DNA of 64,000 nucleotides, taken from positions 56,018,084 through 56,082,083 of the forward strand of contig CM043705.1 of the NCBI GenBank assembly GCA_023935145.1. Reading direction: 5' to 3'. Position 1 is the stretch's first letter; each line of letters begins with the position of its first letter. Under the pieces are notes generated by a model. It was not told the origin of the DNA. It was given only the letters and a program-made list of their open reading frames with translations, and did not search any database. The position numbers and the translations under genes were made by a program. Shown here one piece after another: positions 34,081 to 46,511 of this stretch. Source of the stretch: Bretschneidera sinensis. Taxonomy: Eukaryota > Streptophyta > Magnoliopsida > Brassicales > Akaniaceae.

Positions 34081-35418
34081 CAACGAAGATTAAACCCTCC
34101 TATGATGGAGGTGGTAAAAAAGGAGATAGTAAAGCTCCTAGATGTGGGGTAATTTACCCAATCTCGAATAGTAAGTGGGTGAGTCCGGTATAAGTGGTTC
34201 CAAAGAAATCTGAGGTCACTGTCATTAAGAATAAAGATAATAAGCTAGTTTCGACCCTTGTCCAAACCGGATGGCGAGTTTGCATCGACTACCGAAAACT
34301 CAACTCAGCAACTCACAAAGACCACTTTCCTCTGCCATTCATCGATCAAATGCTTGAAAGGTTAGCTGGTCATTCTTAATATTGTTTTCTTGATGGTTAT
34401 TCAGGCTATAACCAAATTGTGATCACACTGGAAGACAAAGAAAAGACGACATTCACTTGTCCATTTGGTACATTTGCCTATCGATGCATGCCTTTTGGTC
34501 ATTGCAACGCTCCAACGACTTTCCAACGATGTATGGTTAGTATTTTTTTGGAATATGTTGAGAACAACATAGAGATATTTATGGATGATTTTAGTGTCTA
34601 TGGTGATTCTTTTGATAAATGTCTTGATAACCTTACACTCATTCTTAAACGTTGCATGGAAACTAACCTTGTATTAAACTGGGAAAAATTCCATTTTACG
34701 GTAGATCAAGGTATAGTATTGGGACATGTTATATCTTTTAGAGGTATTGAAGTTGATAAATCTAAGATTGATCTTGTTCGTTCCTTATCACCTCCCACTA
34801 GTGTGAGGGAGATTCGCTCTTTCTTGGTCATGCAGGATTTTATCGCAGGTTTATCAAGGATTTTTCAAAGATAGCATTGCTCTTGTGTAAGTTACTTCAA
34901 AAGGATGTGGTTTCTGAGTTTGATGAGAAGTGCAAAGAAGCATTTGAAAAACTGAAGGAGCTCTTGACTTCGGCTCCTATCATCAAACCACCTGACTGAA
35001 ACCTCCCATTTGATATCATGTGCGACGCCAGTGACTATACTGTGGGTACTGTTTTAGGACAATGAGTTGGAAACTTCCCCACGCCATCTACTATGCATCT
35101 TTGATATTAAATGATGCCCAACTTAACTATTCCACGACTGAAAAGGAGCTTTTAGCGGTTATCTTTGCTTTAGAAAAATTTCGTTATTACTTGATTGGGA
35201 CAAAGGTAATCATTTATTCTGATCATGTAGCTCTTAGGTACTTGCTGACTAAGAAGGATGCTAAGCCATGCCTCATCAGATGGATACTTCTCTTGCGAGA
35301 ATTTGATTTAGAGATTAAAGATAAGAGAGGTAGTGAAAATCTAGTTGCGGATCATCTAAGCTGCTTAATTCATGATGAAAATGCCTTACCACTTCATGAG
35401 AATTTTCCAGATAAGTAG
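34081..35418 (+). pseudogene. Athila-like reverse transcriptase and RNase H
   Basis: Motifs in order: RVCIDYRKLNSATHKDHFPL; after a stop, GYSGYNQIVITLEDKEKTTF; PFGTFAYRCMPFGHCNAPTT; the active site FMDD (about 34580); VLGHVISFRGIEVDKSKIDL. After a frameshift, RNase H reads [20 protein letters not shown] and [20 protein letters not shown], then [11 protein letters not shown]. It ends LVADHLSCL at about 35378. Several stops and frameshifts. Confidence 0.85.
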
Positions 35419-35433
35419 TTATTTTCAGTTGGA

Positions 35434-36079
35434 TTGGTAGCCCCTTGGTACGCAGATATTGTCAATTACTTGGTTACCAAGAAGCTACCGGTAGATTTGA
35501 CTCGTACTATGCAGGATAAGATTAAAGCAGATGTAAAGTACTATGTGAGGGTTGATCCATATCTATGGAAGCACTGCTCTAATCAATTGATAAGAAGGTG
35601 TGTACCCGAATCTGAATTCTTTTCTATTCTTACCTTCTGTCATTCTTATGCATGTAAGGGACACTTTGGACCTAAGAGGATGGCACTCAAGGTGCTTGAT
35701 TAAGATTTTTATTGGCCCTTGTTGTTGAAGGATGCATACCTCTTTTGCAAGTTATGTGATCGTTGTCAAAGAATAGGTAACTTAGGTGCCTGAAATCAAT
35801 TACCACAAATCCCGATACTTTTTGTTAAGATTTTTTATATTTGGAGCGTTGATTTCATGGGACCCTTCCTATCTTCTTTTGGTAATCTTTACATTTTACT
35901 TGCCGTTGATTATGTCTCGAAATGGGTGGAAGCAAAAGCCACCAAAACTAATGATTTTAAAGTTGTTGTAGATTTTGTAAAGTCTAACATTTTTGCAAGG
36001 TTTGGAACACCAAAGGCCATGATCAATGACAGAGGTACACACTTTTGTAATCGGTTGGTGGAAGCATTTTTGAAGAAGT
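35434..36079 (+). pseudogene. Athila-like integrase, first part
   Basis: A zinc-binding H2C2-type segment is visible (CHSYACKGHFGPKRMALKV then FCKLCDRCQR), followed by the catalytic core [19 protein letters not shown] and [20 protein letters not shown]. It is cut at 36079 (AFLKK) by the TNT1-like copia. Confidence 0.85.
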
Positions 36080-36943
36080 TGTTGGGATTTGTCAAAGAAT
36101 GAAACAGATGAAGAAGTTCAGCATCAGGTCTAGTTGTGCGCCGTGGCCTCCAGCATGTCCCAGAAGATCAGCACCACCATGCGCGCCGCAGCTCAAGGTG
36201 TGCGCACTATGGCACGGCCCTGTGCTCCGCGGCATATCCCACCCAAGCTGCAACCTCTAACATAGCAGTATGTTTCCCCCTTTTTGAGCCGTGGCACGAA
36301 GGCAAACCTAACACCAATTAAATTAGCACTTTGAGATAGTGCGTGGGACTTGGTTAAAACGCACATGATTACTTAGACTCTTAGAGAGCCATAGGTCTTT
36401 GGTTCTTGAGATCTAAGGGTTGAGATTGATCTCAAAGATTGGATGATGAAGTCATTGCTATATATAAAGGGTCTTCTAACAATAAGTGAAGACATCATCT
36501 CAACACAAGGGTGAAACATCATATGAGAGATCAAGTGTAAGAGTGCAAAGACACAAAACACAAGAGAGACTCATTGAAAAGAGGCTGGTTGTTTAGAGAG
36601 AGAGTAGTATAGATTGAGGATTCAAGGGCTTTGTAATCGGAGTTTTCTTGGGGAAAATTCTAGGGAAACACTTAGTTCTTATCACTTTCTTTTTCTCTTC
36701 TTTCGTTCTTCAAGAACAAGAAGGTTCTGGAAGAGGTGTTGCTGTAATTGTAAGAACTCAATTGATTTAGTGCAGAGAGCTCGGAGGAGCTCACGAGGAC
36801 GTAGGCACATTACTGAACCTCGATAACAAATCGCTTATGTTCTCTTTTATGCTTTGATTCTTGTTTCTGTTCATTGTATAAGTCATTCTAGACTTGGGTG
36901 TTTGGAAAGATCACAACCTGGGCAAGAGGATAATTTTCCAACA
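36080..36943 (+). repeat. 5' LTR of the TNT1-like copia
   Basis: TGTTGGGATTTGTCAAAGAA to TTTTCCAACA. TATA-like TATATATAAAGGGTC at about 36459. It contains a GC-rich block (36135-36290). Confidence 0.93.
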
Positions 36944-36944
36944 G

Positions 36945-36960
36945 TGGTATTAGAGCCCAG
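36945..36960 (+). other. Primer-binding site of the TNT1-like copia
   Basis: TGGTATTAGAGCCCAG, one base from the tRNA-Met core. Confidence 0.9.
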
Positions 36961-37179
36961 TTCTAAGAATCAAAGGATTCTTTGGTGATGATACAGTGGG
37001 CATCCGAGCAAGAATCAAAGGAAACTTCTTGGGAGATTCAAGAATGGTGTTGAGATCAAGAGTTGATCGTGTTCTTAAGGTTCAAGAACGGTGTTGAGAT
37101 CAAGATTTGATCGTGTTCTTGAAGTTTAGAAGTTGGAAAGCAATTGTGGGTGCTGCATAAATCTTGGGATTTTCTCCGT

Positions 37180-38016
37180 AAGATGGGTTCGAATTTCATT
37201 GTTGAGAAGTTTGATGGAAATGGAGACTTTTCCCTTTGGAAGTGGAAAATCAAAGCTGTTCTTATGCAACAAAAGGTGGACTTGGCTATTAGAGAAGATG
37301 ACCCTTTTCCAACAAGTATCACGGAGGTCCAGCGGAACGAGATGAAGAAGATGGCATACAGCACCATCTTTCTACATATGTCGAATAGTGTCATAAGGGA
37401 GTGCGGAGATTTGGAAGATCCAGCTGTCATTTAGAAGAAACTAGATGAGTTATTTCTTACCAAAACTCTCCCTAATAAGATATATCTTCTGAAACGAATC
37501 TTTGCTTTTAAAATGGATCCTAATAAAGAGTTGCAAGATAATCTTGATGTGTTTAATAAACTAGTTCAAGATTTGGCTAGTTGTAGTATAACATTCTCGG
37601 ATGAACAGTTGGCTGTTATGTTATTGAATTCTCTTCATGATTATTTTGAAAGTTTGATTAATGCTATTGAATATGGAAGAGATACACTAACCAAAGAAAT
37701 TGTGATCAATGCTATAAGGGCTCATGATTATAAAGCCAAGATGAGGGAAGCATCGAGTGGGGAAGGGCTGTTCGTTAGAGGAAGGCTAGCAACTCGGTAT
37801 GGTAGCAACATTCATGGCTACAACCAGGACAAACCAAAAGGTAGAGGACAAAGCCATGGGAGAGCGCACTCTAAACCGAGATTTGGAGGAAATAAATGCT
37901 ACTACTGCCATAAGGAGGGTCATTTCAAGAAAGATTACAAGAAGATGATGAGGGATAAGAAAGGAAGAGGCCATACCAACAATGGAGAGGCTTCGGTTGC
38001 CAAGAGAGAACAATAA
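37180..38016 (+). pseudogene. TNT1-like gag
   Basis: ATG at 37183 starts MGSNFIVEKFDGNGDFSLWK, the usual beginning of this gag. One stop (37432) precedes a second open stretch (37513-38016) with LQDNLDVFNKLVQDLAS and LAVMLLNSLHDYFESL. The zinc knuckle CYYCHKEGHFKKDYK has its last cysteine replaced by aspartate. The protein would form the virus-like particle. Confidence 0.88.
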
Positions 38017-39420
38017 GGTGATGTTCTTGTTGTGTGCTCAAATGTGAGCAAGTGGCAGAGCAGTGAGAGATGGATATTGGATTCCGAGTGCACTTATCAC
38101 ATGTGTCCTCATCGGGATTGGTTTAAGAATTTCAAGGAATCTAATGATGGAAAGGTTTTCTTGGGGAATGATACTTCTTGCAAAGTGAGGGGCATATGAG
38201 ACATCCGGTTGAGGATGTTTGATGGAGTTACAAGGCTACTGCGGAATGTGAGATATCTTCCGGATTTGAGAAAAAATTTGATCTCATTGGGGCAGTTGGA
38301 TTCCATGGGGTACACATACAAAGCATAGGGAGGAAAGATCAAGGTAACAAAGGGATCTTTGATAGTGATCAAAGCAGCAATAAAGGACAGTCTCTATGAG
38401 ATGATCGGAGACATGAACATCAAGGATCAAGCAGCAACCTTAATGGATGAGATGGATAAGGCAGCTCTTTGGCACAATTGCTTGGGACACATGAGCGAAA
38501 AGGGCCTACAAGTTCTTAGCAAGAATGGTTTACTTGATGGTAACAAGGTAGAGAAACTTGATTTTTGCGAGAGTTGCATTCTTGGGAAGCAACATCGGGT
38601 TAGCTTTAACACTGGAGTGCACAAGTCTAAGGGCATTCTTGACTACATTCATGCAGATCTTTGGGGACCAGCAAGAACACCAACACAGGGAGGTAATTTT
38701 TACTTTCTGTCTTTAATTGATGATTATTCAAGAAAGGTTTGGGTTTGTTTGCTTAAAAATAAATCAGATGCTTTGAATAAATTTTTGGTGTGGAAAAAGT
38801 TGCTGGAGACTCAAACAGGTAAGGTAGTTAAGGTTTTACGAACCGATAATGGCTTACAATTTTTTAATAAGGATTTTGATAAATTCTATAAGTTAAATGG
38901 GATTCTAAGACATAGAACGGTTGTGAAAACCCCTTAGCAAAATGGAGTTGTTGAGAGGATGAATAGGACCCTTATGGAAAAGGTTAGGTGCATGTTAATT
39001 GGTTCCGGATTACCCAAATGTTTTTTGGGGGAAACGGTGTCTACTGCTATGTATTTGGTTAATAGATTACCCTCTAAGGTAGTGGACCTTAAGACTCCCG
39101 AGGAGATGTGGAGTGGAAATCCCCTTGAGTTGAACAACCTTAAGACTTTTGGATGTGCTGCGTTTGCACATCAAAAGGATGATAAACTTAGCCCAAGGTT
39201 TAGAAAATGCGTGTTTCTAGGATATGGGGAAGGGGTTAAGGGGTATAGGTTGTGGTTCTTAGAACCAAAAGGAATGAAACTCATAATAAGTAGGGATATC
39301 ATTTTTAATGAGCATTTATTTCCCTATTTGGAGAAAACTAACCCTGCAGGGGATAGTGAGCAAACCAGCCCGATATTTGTGGAGCATAGCATCAAGGAAA
39401 GTTCAGTTCAGGTAGAGTAA
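38017..39420 (+). pseudogene. TNT1-like protease and integrase
   Basis: WILDSECTYHMCPH (about 38066) is the protease site with Gly changed to Glu. [18 protein letters not shown] follows. From 38359 the frame has LWHNCLGHMSEKGLQVL, CESCILGKQHRVSF, DYIHADLWGPARTP and LRTDNGLQFFNKDF, the catalytic core. Gln before NGVVER is a TAG stop (38936-38938), after which 38959-39420 completes integrase (NRLPSKVVDLKTPEEMWSG, FGCAAFAHQKDDKLSPRF). Confidence 0.88.
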
Positions 39421-41200
39421 GGAAGGCAAGAGAGTTCGGACCAGGTAGAGCCCATTGATGAAGGCCAAGCTCAAGACACTTAGGAGGAGGCTGAACTAGA
39501 AGGGGATGATGCAGTAAGTCAGAATGACTATCAGCTCACAAAGGGCTGGGAAAGAAGGCTGGTCAGACCACCTTTGAGATATAGTTTTGCGGCTGCGAAT
39601 GCAGCACCTCCTTGGATAGAAGGAGGGATAAGGGAACCAAAAATTTACATGGATGCCATGAAATGTAAGGATTCGTCAAGATGGAAGCTAGCCATAGGGA
39701 AGGAAATGGATTCTTTGAGGAAGAACAACTCTTGGGAATTGGTGCCAAAACCAAAAAAACAGAGAGTTGTGGATTATAAATGGATTTACAAGATCAAAGA
39801 AGGGAACACTCCAAGGGGTAAGTCTGGTATAAGGCTAGGCTGGTGGCGAAGGGGTTCATGCAAAGAGAAGGCATAGATTTCACCGAAATATTCTCACCAG
39901 TTGTGAAATACAAGACGATAAGGATAGTGTTAGCTATGGTGGTCCAATTTAATTGGGAAATCGAGAAAATGGATGTGAAGACAACGTTCTTACATGGAGA
40001 GCTTGATGAGACCATCTACATGAGGTAACCCGAAAGCTATGAGGAAGGAAGGCAGGTAGATTTGATGTACCAATTGACGAAATCTCTCTATGGCCTGAAG
40101 CAATCACCTCAGTAATGGAATAAGAGGTTCGATTCCTTCGTGACTAGCTTGGGTCTCATGAGAAGCTATTATGATTCGTGCTTGTACTACAAAGGTCACA
40201 AAGTGGAGGAAATGGTGATTATCCTCATCTATATCGATGATATGTTGTTGGTTGGGAACAGTAGGGAGAGGATAGAAAGGTTGAACTTTCAACTCAGTTT
40301 GGAGTTTGAGATGAAGGATCTTGGCCATGCACAGAAGATCCTTGGGATGAGTATAATTTGAGAAAGGGAGAGAAACAAATTGAAGATTTCTCAGACTTCC
40401 TATATAGAAAATATGATATCTAAATTTTCTATGGAAGATAGCAAACCAGTGAAGGTTCCCCTTGCTGGTCATTTCAAGTTCTCCAGCGATCAATGTTCGA
40501 GATCGGATGAGGAGAAGAAGGAAATGGAAAAGGTCCCTTACTCTAATGCGGTTGGATCAGTCATGTTCATGATGGGAAACACTAGACCCGATATTTCTCA
40601 TGTAATGAGTGTTCTCAGCAGGTTTATGAATAATCTCAGAAAGAAGCATTGGTTTGGGATGAAGTAGTTGTTGAGGTACTTGAAGGGAAGCCCAGATTTG
40701 GGGCTTGTTACAAGAAGAAGGGTAAGTCCATCTGTCTTGAAGGTTATGCGGATTCGAACTATGGAGCAGACGGGGATAAAAGAAGATCGATTACCTCCAA
40801 CTTCTTCAACTTAAACGAATGCTGTATAAGTTGGAAGGCTCAGTTGCAGCCGGTGGTAGCACTCTCAACAACTGTGGCTGAGTAAATAGCGGCAACGGAA
40901 GCCATCAAGGAGGTTGTGTGGTGCAAAGGGTTGTTGGAAGAGTTGAAGGTCCTAAAAGAGCAGGTGGTGGTGTATTTGGATAGCCAAAGCGCGTTACACT
41001 TATGCAAGAATCCGATGTTCCATGAGAGGACTAAGCATATGGATGTTCGGTATCATTTTATTTGGGAAAATGTTACGGAAGGATGCATTCATGTGGACAA
41101 AGTCGTAACGGAAGAAAATCCTGCAGATTTAGGCACCAAAGTTCTACCTCTAAGCAAGTTCAATCATTGCCTTGGACTTCTTAGGATTGGAGTCGGTTGA
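39421..41200 (+). pseudogene. TNT1-like reverse transcriptase and RNase H
   Basis: WKLAIGKEMDSLRKNNSWEL begins reverse transcriptase. A one-base shift near 39830 leads to GFMQREGIDFTEIFSPVVKY and MDVKTTFLHGELDETIYM (stop at 40027). YGLKQSPQ precedes another stop. The active site reads IYIDD (about 40230). RNase H follows with VVALSTTVAE and a stop where EYIA is usual, then LYDS-type text VVYLDSQSALHLCKNPMFHE and TKHMDVRYHFI, ending 41200. Confidence 0.88.
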
Positions 41201-41281
41201 TATGGTGACTCAAGTTGAGTTTGGATCAAGAGTTCTCTGCACAACGAGTTCAGGTTTAATTGCTTAGACAAAGGTAGAGAT

Positions 41282-42122
41282 TGTTGGGATTTGTCAAAGA
41301 ATTAAATAGATGAAAAAATTCAACATCAGGTCTGGTTATGCACCGCGGCCTCCAGCCTGTCCCAGAAGATCAGCTCCACCATGTGTGCCGCGGCACGGCC
41401 CTGTGTGCCACGACACGGCCCACCCAAGCCGCGGCCTCTGCCATAGCAGTATGTTTCCCCCCTTCTGAGCCGCGGCACAAAGGCATACCTGACACCAATT
41501 AAATTGGCACTTTGAGATAGTGTGTGGAACTTGGTTAAAACGCACAGGATTACTTAGACTCTTAGAGAGCCATGGGTCTTTGATTCTTGAGATCTAAGGG
41601 TTGAGATTGATCTCAAAGATTGGATGAGGAAGTCATTGCTATATATAAAGGGTCTTCTAACAACAAGTGAAGACATCATCTCAAGACAAGGTTGAGACAT
41701 CATATAAGAGATCAAGTGTAAGAGTGCAAAGATACAAAACACAAGAGAGACTCATTGAAGAAAAGCTGGTTGTTTAGAGAGAGTAGTATAGATTGGGGAT
41801 TCAAGGGCTTTGTGATTGGAATTTTCTTGGGGAAAATTCCAAGGAAACATTTAGTTCTGATCACTTTCTTTTTCTATTCTTTCGTTTATCAAGAACAAGA
41901 GGGTTCTGGAAGAGGTGTTGCTGTAATTGTAAGAATTCCATTGATTTAGTGCAGAGAGCTCGGAGGAGCTCACAGGGATGTAGGCACATTGCCAAACCTC
42001 GATAACAAATTGCTTGTGTTCTCTTTTATGCTTTGATTCTTGTTTCTGTTCATTGTACAAGTCATTCTAGACTTGGGTGTTTGGAAAGATCACAACCTGG
42101 GCAAGAGGGTGATTTTCCAACA
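41282..42122 (+). repeat. 3' LTR of the TNT1-like copia
   Basis: It matches 36080-36943. Purine-rich AAAGGTAGAGAT precedes it. Confidence 0.93.
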
Positions 42123-42791
42123 GAAGTATGACATCAAACACAAAGTATGCACGACATATCATCCACAAACCAATGGGCAAGCTAAAGTATCAAATCAAGA
42201 AGTGAAAACTATACTTGAAAGGATGGTCAACCCGAATAGAAAATATTTGAGTTCACGCCTTGATAGTGCACTTTGGGCTTATAGAACCGCTTACAAGATG
42301 CCCATCAGTATGTCTCCTTATATGTTAGTCTATGGTAAGCCTTTCCATCTTCTGGTTGAATTAGAGCACAAGGCATTTTGGGCGGTAAAGCAATTCAACA
42401 TGGAGATGGATGTCGCGGGTAAGCAAAGGAAACTCCAACTGCAAGAACTTGAGGAGATACGAAATGATGCCTATAAGAGTGTAAGAATTTACAAGAAGAA
42501 AACTAAGGCGTTCCACGATAGGATGATTATGCAGAAAAACTTTAGCGTCGGGCAAAAAGTCATTTTATTCCACTTACGCCTGAAGTTATTTCCCGGTAAG
42601 TTACGTTCTTGTTGGGTTGGACCTTTTATTATTATTAATGTTTTTCCTCACAGTGCAGCTGCAATCAAGAGTTAAAAAACCGATAAGGTCTTTAAGGTGA
42701 ACGGGCATAGATTGAAGCCTTACTATGAGTCGTTTGAGATGCATGATGTAGAGGATGTATCACTCTACGAACCATCATATATTGATGAGTG
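42123..42791 (+). pseudogene. Athila-like integrase, second part and C-terminus
   Basis: Resumes KYDIKHKVCTTYHPQTNGQA, then LDSALWAYRTAYKMPISMSP, KTKAFHDRMIMQKNFSVGQK and LFPGKLRSCWVGPFIIINVF. After a stop at about 42675, KVNGHRLKPYYESFE and a stop at 42792. Glu of the DDE triad falls in this half. Confidence 0.85.
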
Positions 42792-44512
42792 AAAAAGGGG
42801 TACACGTTTGGTTGACGACATTAAATCAATCGCTAGTTGGGAGGTAGCCAATTTTTTTTATTTTAATTTTAATTTTTCATTTATTTCGTTTAGTTTTTCA
42901 TTTTTAGTTTGGTTCAGTTTATTTTATTTTTCATAGCAATGAGGACATTGTTTAATTTAGGTTGGGGGTGGATAATGTATTGCTATATTTTCATTTTTTA
43001 AGCTTTTTATTTTATTTTTGTTTTTAGTTTCATTTTCCTTAGGATTTTAAGAGTTTTTAGTTTCATTTTCCTTAGAATTCTATTTTTTTTAAAAATTAAA
43101 TAAAAAGAAAGACTAAGTTTGATGTTTGGATTGATTCATATGATCAATGATGGTATATTAGGTGGCATTTGTATGTAGTTTTCAATTGAGTTGGATTTTG
43201 CACGAGTTTAGGAGTGGGTTGCTTGTCTAGTCTGCAATTGTTTGAGATTTATACTATTCCTAAATATAATTGTGAGGATTGATAGTCTTTGCATGCTTAG
43301 TGAAGTTTTATGTGGATTTTGATTTTATAATTGATCTCAACAAACTCTAGAACCTATTTGATGATTGCTTGAGGCAAAATTCTACGCTTCACACTATTAG
43401 GGAGATGATTTAGGCCATTGTTGGATTGTTTGAGCCTTTCTAGCCTACTTTTATTCATTTTGACTGCTAGTCATCCCTTTGAGCCATAATAAGAGATCAT
43501 GCTTTTCTTAGTTTTAGCCCATTATAACCTACCCATTTTTGAGCTTAAACATTATATCCTTACCCTTTAAGAGGACCTAAATGCATATATTAAAATAAAG
43601 CATAAAGAGAGTTAGGAAATGAGTTGATTTTGAATACTACCGCAACCCATGTTATGAAAGATGATAGGTTGGGGGTTGTGGCAAGTTATCAAGGAGTAGA
43701 TTCCCAAAAAAAAAAAAAAAAAATTTCGAAAATGCATGAATGAAAATACATGGTTTGGAAGAAATTGGAGATGCTTGAAAAGAGAAGAAAAAAGGGTTTG
43801 GTTGAAAAGATGAGTTCAATGATCATGGAAAGTTAATGTTTAGGAATAGAGGTTCCTAGTGCTTTAAGGTTGTGCTTCAAATAAGGTCCTCTTACTTTGT
43901 TTGAATCCTATCCTTCGTTTGTAGCCATTACCCTAGCCTAACATTACAAGCTTGATAAAGTCCTTTTGATCCCAAGTGGTGTGACAATCCTACATTAGTG
44001 GAGATTATTTCTGAAAAATAGGCTTATGGAGTTTGATACACATATTTTGAGATCATGATTAATACTTATCTGCATAACACAATCCGAGCAATAAAACTAA
44101 TCTTTCTGAATAATCATGCAAGGGAAGTGGTAGAGATTGATGGAAAGAGTATGAGTGGACTTATGAATCTAACTCTTGAATTTGTGTGATATTTGACGAT
44201 ACTGTTAATTATATGCTCTTTGCAATCTTATGAGACAGGATTATGAATCGACCCAGGATTAAGCTTAATTCTTTTAGGTGTTTGTGGGTATCACCGCTGG
44301 AATCCCTCATGAGACTATAATTGTCCTATTTGGGCCACCGATAGGTTTGCCCAAATAGGTTTAAAGACTTGTTGCATTCGCTACATACAACCGTGCAATC
44401 AACGAAAGTGATTTATCTTAGTTTAGGAGTAGTTTTGATTTTTGGTTTTGGTTGGAGGTAATTTTTAGATGCTTGATTTGCCTAGGGCTAGCAAGGAGCT
44501 GGTTGGGGGTTG
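42792..44512. other. Non-coding 3' region of the Athila-like element
   Basis: No gene seen. It starts with purine- and T-rich text (GGGGGTGGATAATG near 42965) and ends with GGTTGGGGGT (44501-44510), a likely polypurine tract. In intact relatives this space may hold an env-like frame; here none is recognisable. Confidence 0.55.
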
Positions 44513-46266
44513 TGATGAGTACTTGAAAATACACTAATACTTTGTGATTTATCGGTATTATTTGTGGCAAATTAGGTTTAAATCTTGCATTTTTATTTAA
44601 TTGTCTTTAAAATGTGTTTTTTAGAATCACAAGTATTTTTGGTGTTTTTTCAAGTCATTGATGATTAAAAATAATATTTGGATGAAAAAAAATAATATTA
44701 GCAAGAAGATCTGGAATGTCTGGGATCAAACGGTTTGAAAATCGGAGTCAGAATGAGAGAGATGACGTCGTTTTATCAAAGGAAAATAGCTCTAGTCGAA
44801 GAACGACACGTGTCGTGGCATGGGTTTTGCATATTGCGGCGGTCTGTTCCCTGGAGTTTGGCTGGGGATGTCTATTGACACGGGCCGCGGCCCGCATAGC
44901 TAGAGAGGGCAATAAAAAAACCCCTAATTAATATTGTGAGCCTACATATATATACTAGTTTTACTTGTGCTGCACTTTTCCTATTTTGGGTCATATTTCC
45001 TTTTAGTTACTTTCCTATTTCATGTTTTCCTAGTAGTCGAAGTATTTCCCATTTCAATGTCTTTCCTTTTCCTAGGCTGCACTTTTTCCTATTTTGTGTT
45101 ATATTTTCTTTTAGTTACTTTCTTATTTTATGTTTTCCGAGTAGTAGAAGTATTTCCCATTTCGGTGTCTTTCCTTTTCCTAGAAGTAGTATTATTGTAC
45201 TTTCCTTTTCTTTTCTAGGAGTTTGCCTATATAAAGCCGATTGCCATTGCCTTGTAAAAACAACAGATTTTTCCTAGATAAAAAAGAGAGAAGAGAAAAT
45301 TGGGAAGAACGTAGCTGCTATTGGTGATCAAGGAGATTCATCTTCAAGATTACTGTTGTTCGTTTTCATTCTTCATTCTTCCAATCTTTCATGTCTTTGA
45401 ATATTTATTTTGTTTTTAATTTTAAGATTAATTTTATTTTTTGTTAAGGGTGATTTCAAAGCCCTAGACATGATTTTGTGATTGAATATTCAGATATTAT
45501 TATCCATATTTCTAATAAAATTGTTTATGTTCTTCTATAATAATTGTTTATGATTATTATTTTATTTTATTCGGGGTGGCCAACCAAATTAAAAAGGGTA
45601 ATTATCTATTACTAGGTTAGGAATCTTAATTCGTAATTGTCTTGAATTTCTAATCAATGGTAGCAATTAGTAATCACTCATGATGGGATATTTTCGTGTG
45701 ATTATTATATGGAACATAACTCAAGATAACTGAATCGAGCTTATGTGTTTGTTTGTTGGACCAACCTATCTTTCTTAACCTAATACTTCAATTAAATTAA
45801 ATTTAGATAGCTTATTCTAGATTATTTAATAGATAGAGATTAAGTGAAGAGCTTGTTTTACTTAACGACAAACTAAGGAAAGATTGAGGTAATAGAGCTT
45901 ATTATTATATACGGTTGGTAATTTTATTAAGAATTTGAGGTAACTCTGATATTGATTCATCATTTCATGTCTAGTGGTGGAGAATGATCTTTTGAGAAGT
46001 TTTCTCATTATTGTTACGAAGTTTATTCAGTTTTGAATAATATTTTAGTTGTCTTTCATTATTCATAATTGTTAGTTAATCATTTAAAAAAAAACCCTAA
46101 TTAGTTTATTAGGTTGTTTTGAATTTAATTTAGTTTAGAAATTATTTAGTTTAATTATTTATATTTTTCTTTTAACAACTAAGTGTTTAATTGAATTAAT
46201 TTACAATCCTCTGTGCGAAATGACCTTTGCTTTCCACTATATTTCATACAATAATTTTTAGAGCAA
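44513..46266 (+). repeat. 3' LTR of the Athila-like element
   Basis: Starts TGATGAGTACTTGAAAATAC after the polypurine tract and ends near TTTTAGAGCA. A tandem pair of about 107 bp (44969-45075, 45078-45183) precedes a good TATA box. No 5' partner is in the window, so the boundaries are approximate. Confidence 0.6.
45228..45236 (+). promoter_or_regulatory. TATA box in the Athila-like LTR
   Basis: TATATAAAG in TTTGCCTATATAAAGCCGA, placed as expected between U3 and R. Confidence 0.6.
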
Positions 46267-46289
46267 ATAATTAATTTATACATCTAGTT

Positions 46290-46475
46290 TTTGGTGTGCC
46301 AGGAATTCTAGGTCATTCTTCAATGACTCTCCATAGATCGTAATATTGTCCTTTGATAAAGATTTTCATTCGTTTTTTCCAATAGTCATAGTTGGAGCCA
46401 TTGAACAAAAGAGGCCTAGTATAGGAATGCTCTTCGGTATAGCTATTAGATGCCATCGGATCAACTCATGGATTT
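46290..46475 (-). pseudogene. SIRE-like gag N-terminus
   Basis: The minus strand reads MASNSYTEEHSYTRPLLFNG, then SNYDYWKKRMKIFIKGQYYD and LWRVIEE before a stop, the start of gag in SIRE-type copia elements. It runs into foreign sequence at about 46295. Confidence 0.75.
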
Positions 46476-46497
46476 TAAGCCTGAAATTGAGTACGAA

Positions 46498-46509
46498 GCT
46501 TTGATACCA
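46498..46509 (-). other. Primer-binding site of the SIRE-like element
   Basis: The minus strand reads TGGTATCAAAGC, one base from the tRNA-Met site, two bases inside the LTR. Confidence 0.88.
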
Positions 46510-46511
46510 AT

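Larger units (their letters stand above)
36080..42122 (+). mobile_element. TNT1/Tork-like copia element, complete ends
   Basis: 6043 bp with a perfect GAAGT target duplication (36075-36079, 42123-42127). LTRs of 864 and 841 bp, primer site, gag, protease, integrase, reverse transcriptase and RNase H in copia order. LTRs look about 92-94% alike by eye. Premature stops throughout pol make it inactive. Confidence 0.95.
33351..46290 (+). mobile_element. Athila-like Ty3/gypsy element, 5'-truncated
   Basis: It begins inside protease (33357), with no gag or 5' LTR. Pol runs to 36079 and resumes at 42123-42791 after a nested copia. A 1.7 kb spacer and a 3' LTR of about 1.75 kb (44513-46266) follow. 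Integrase and reverse transcriptase text is of Athila type. The right end next to SIRE gag is at about 46266-46295. Confidence 0.8.

Noticed and set aside
44936..45277. Phe/Ser-rich ORFs
   Set aside because: Generated by the tandem pyrimidine-rich repeat of the LTR.
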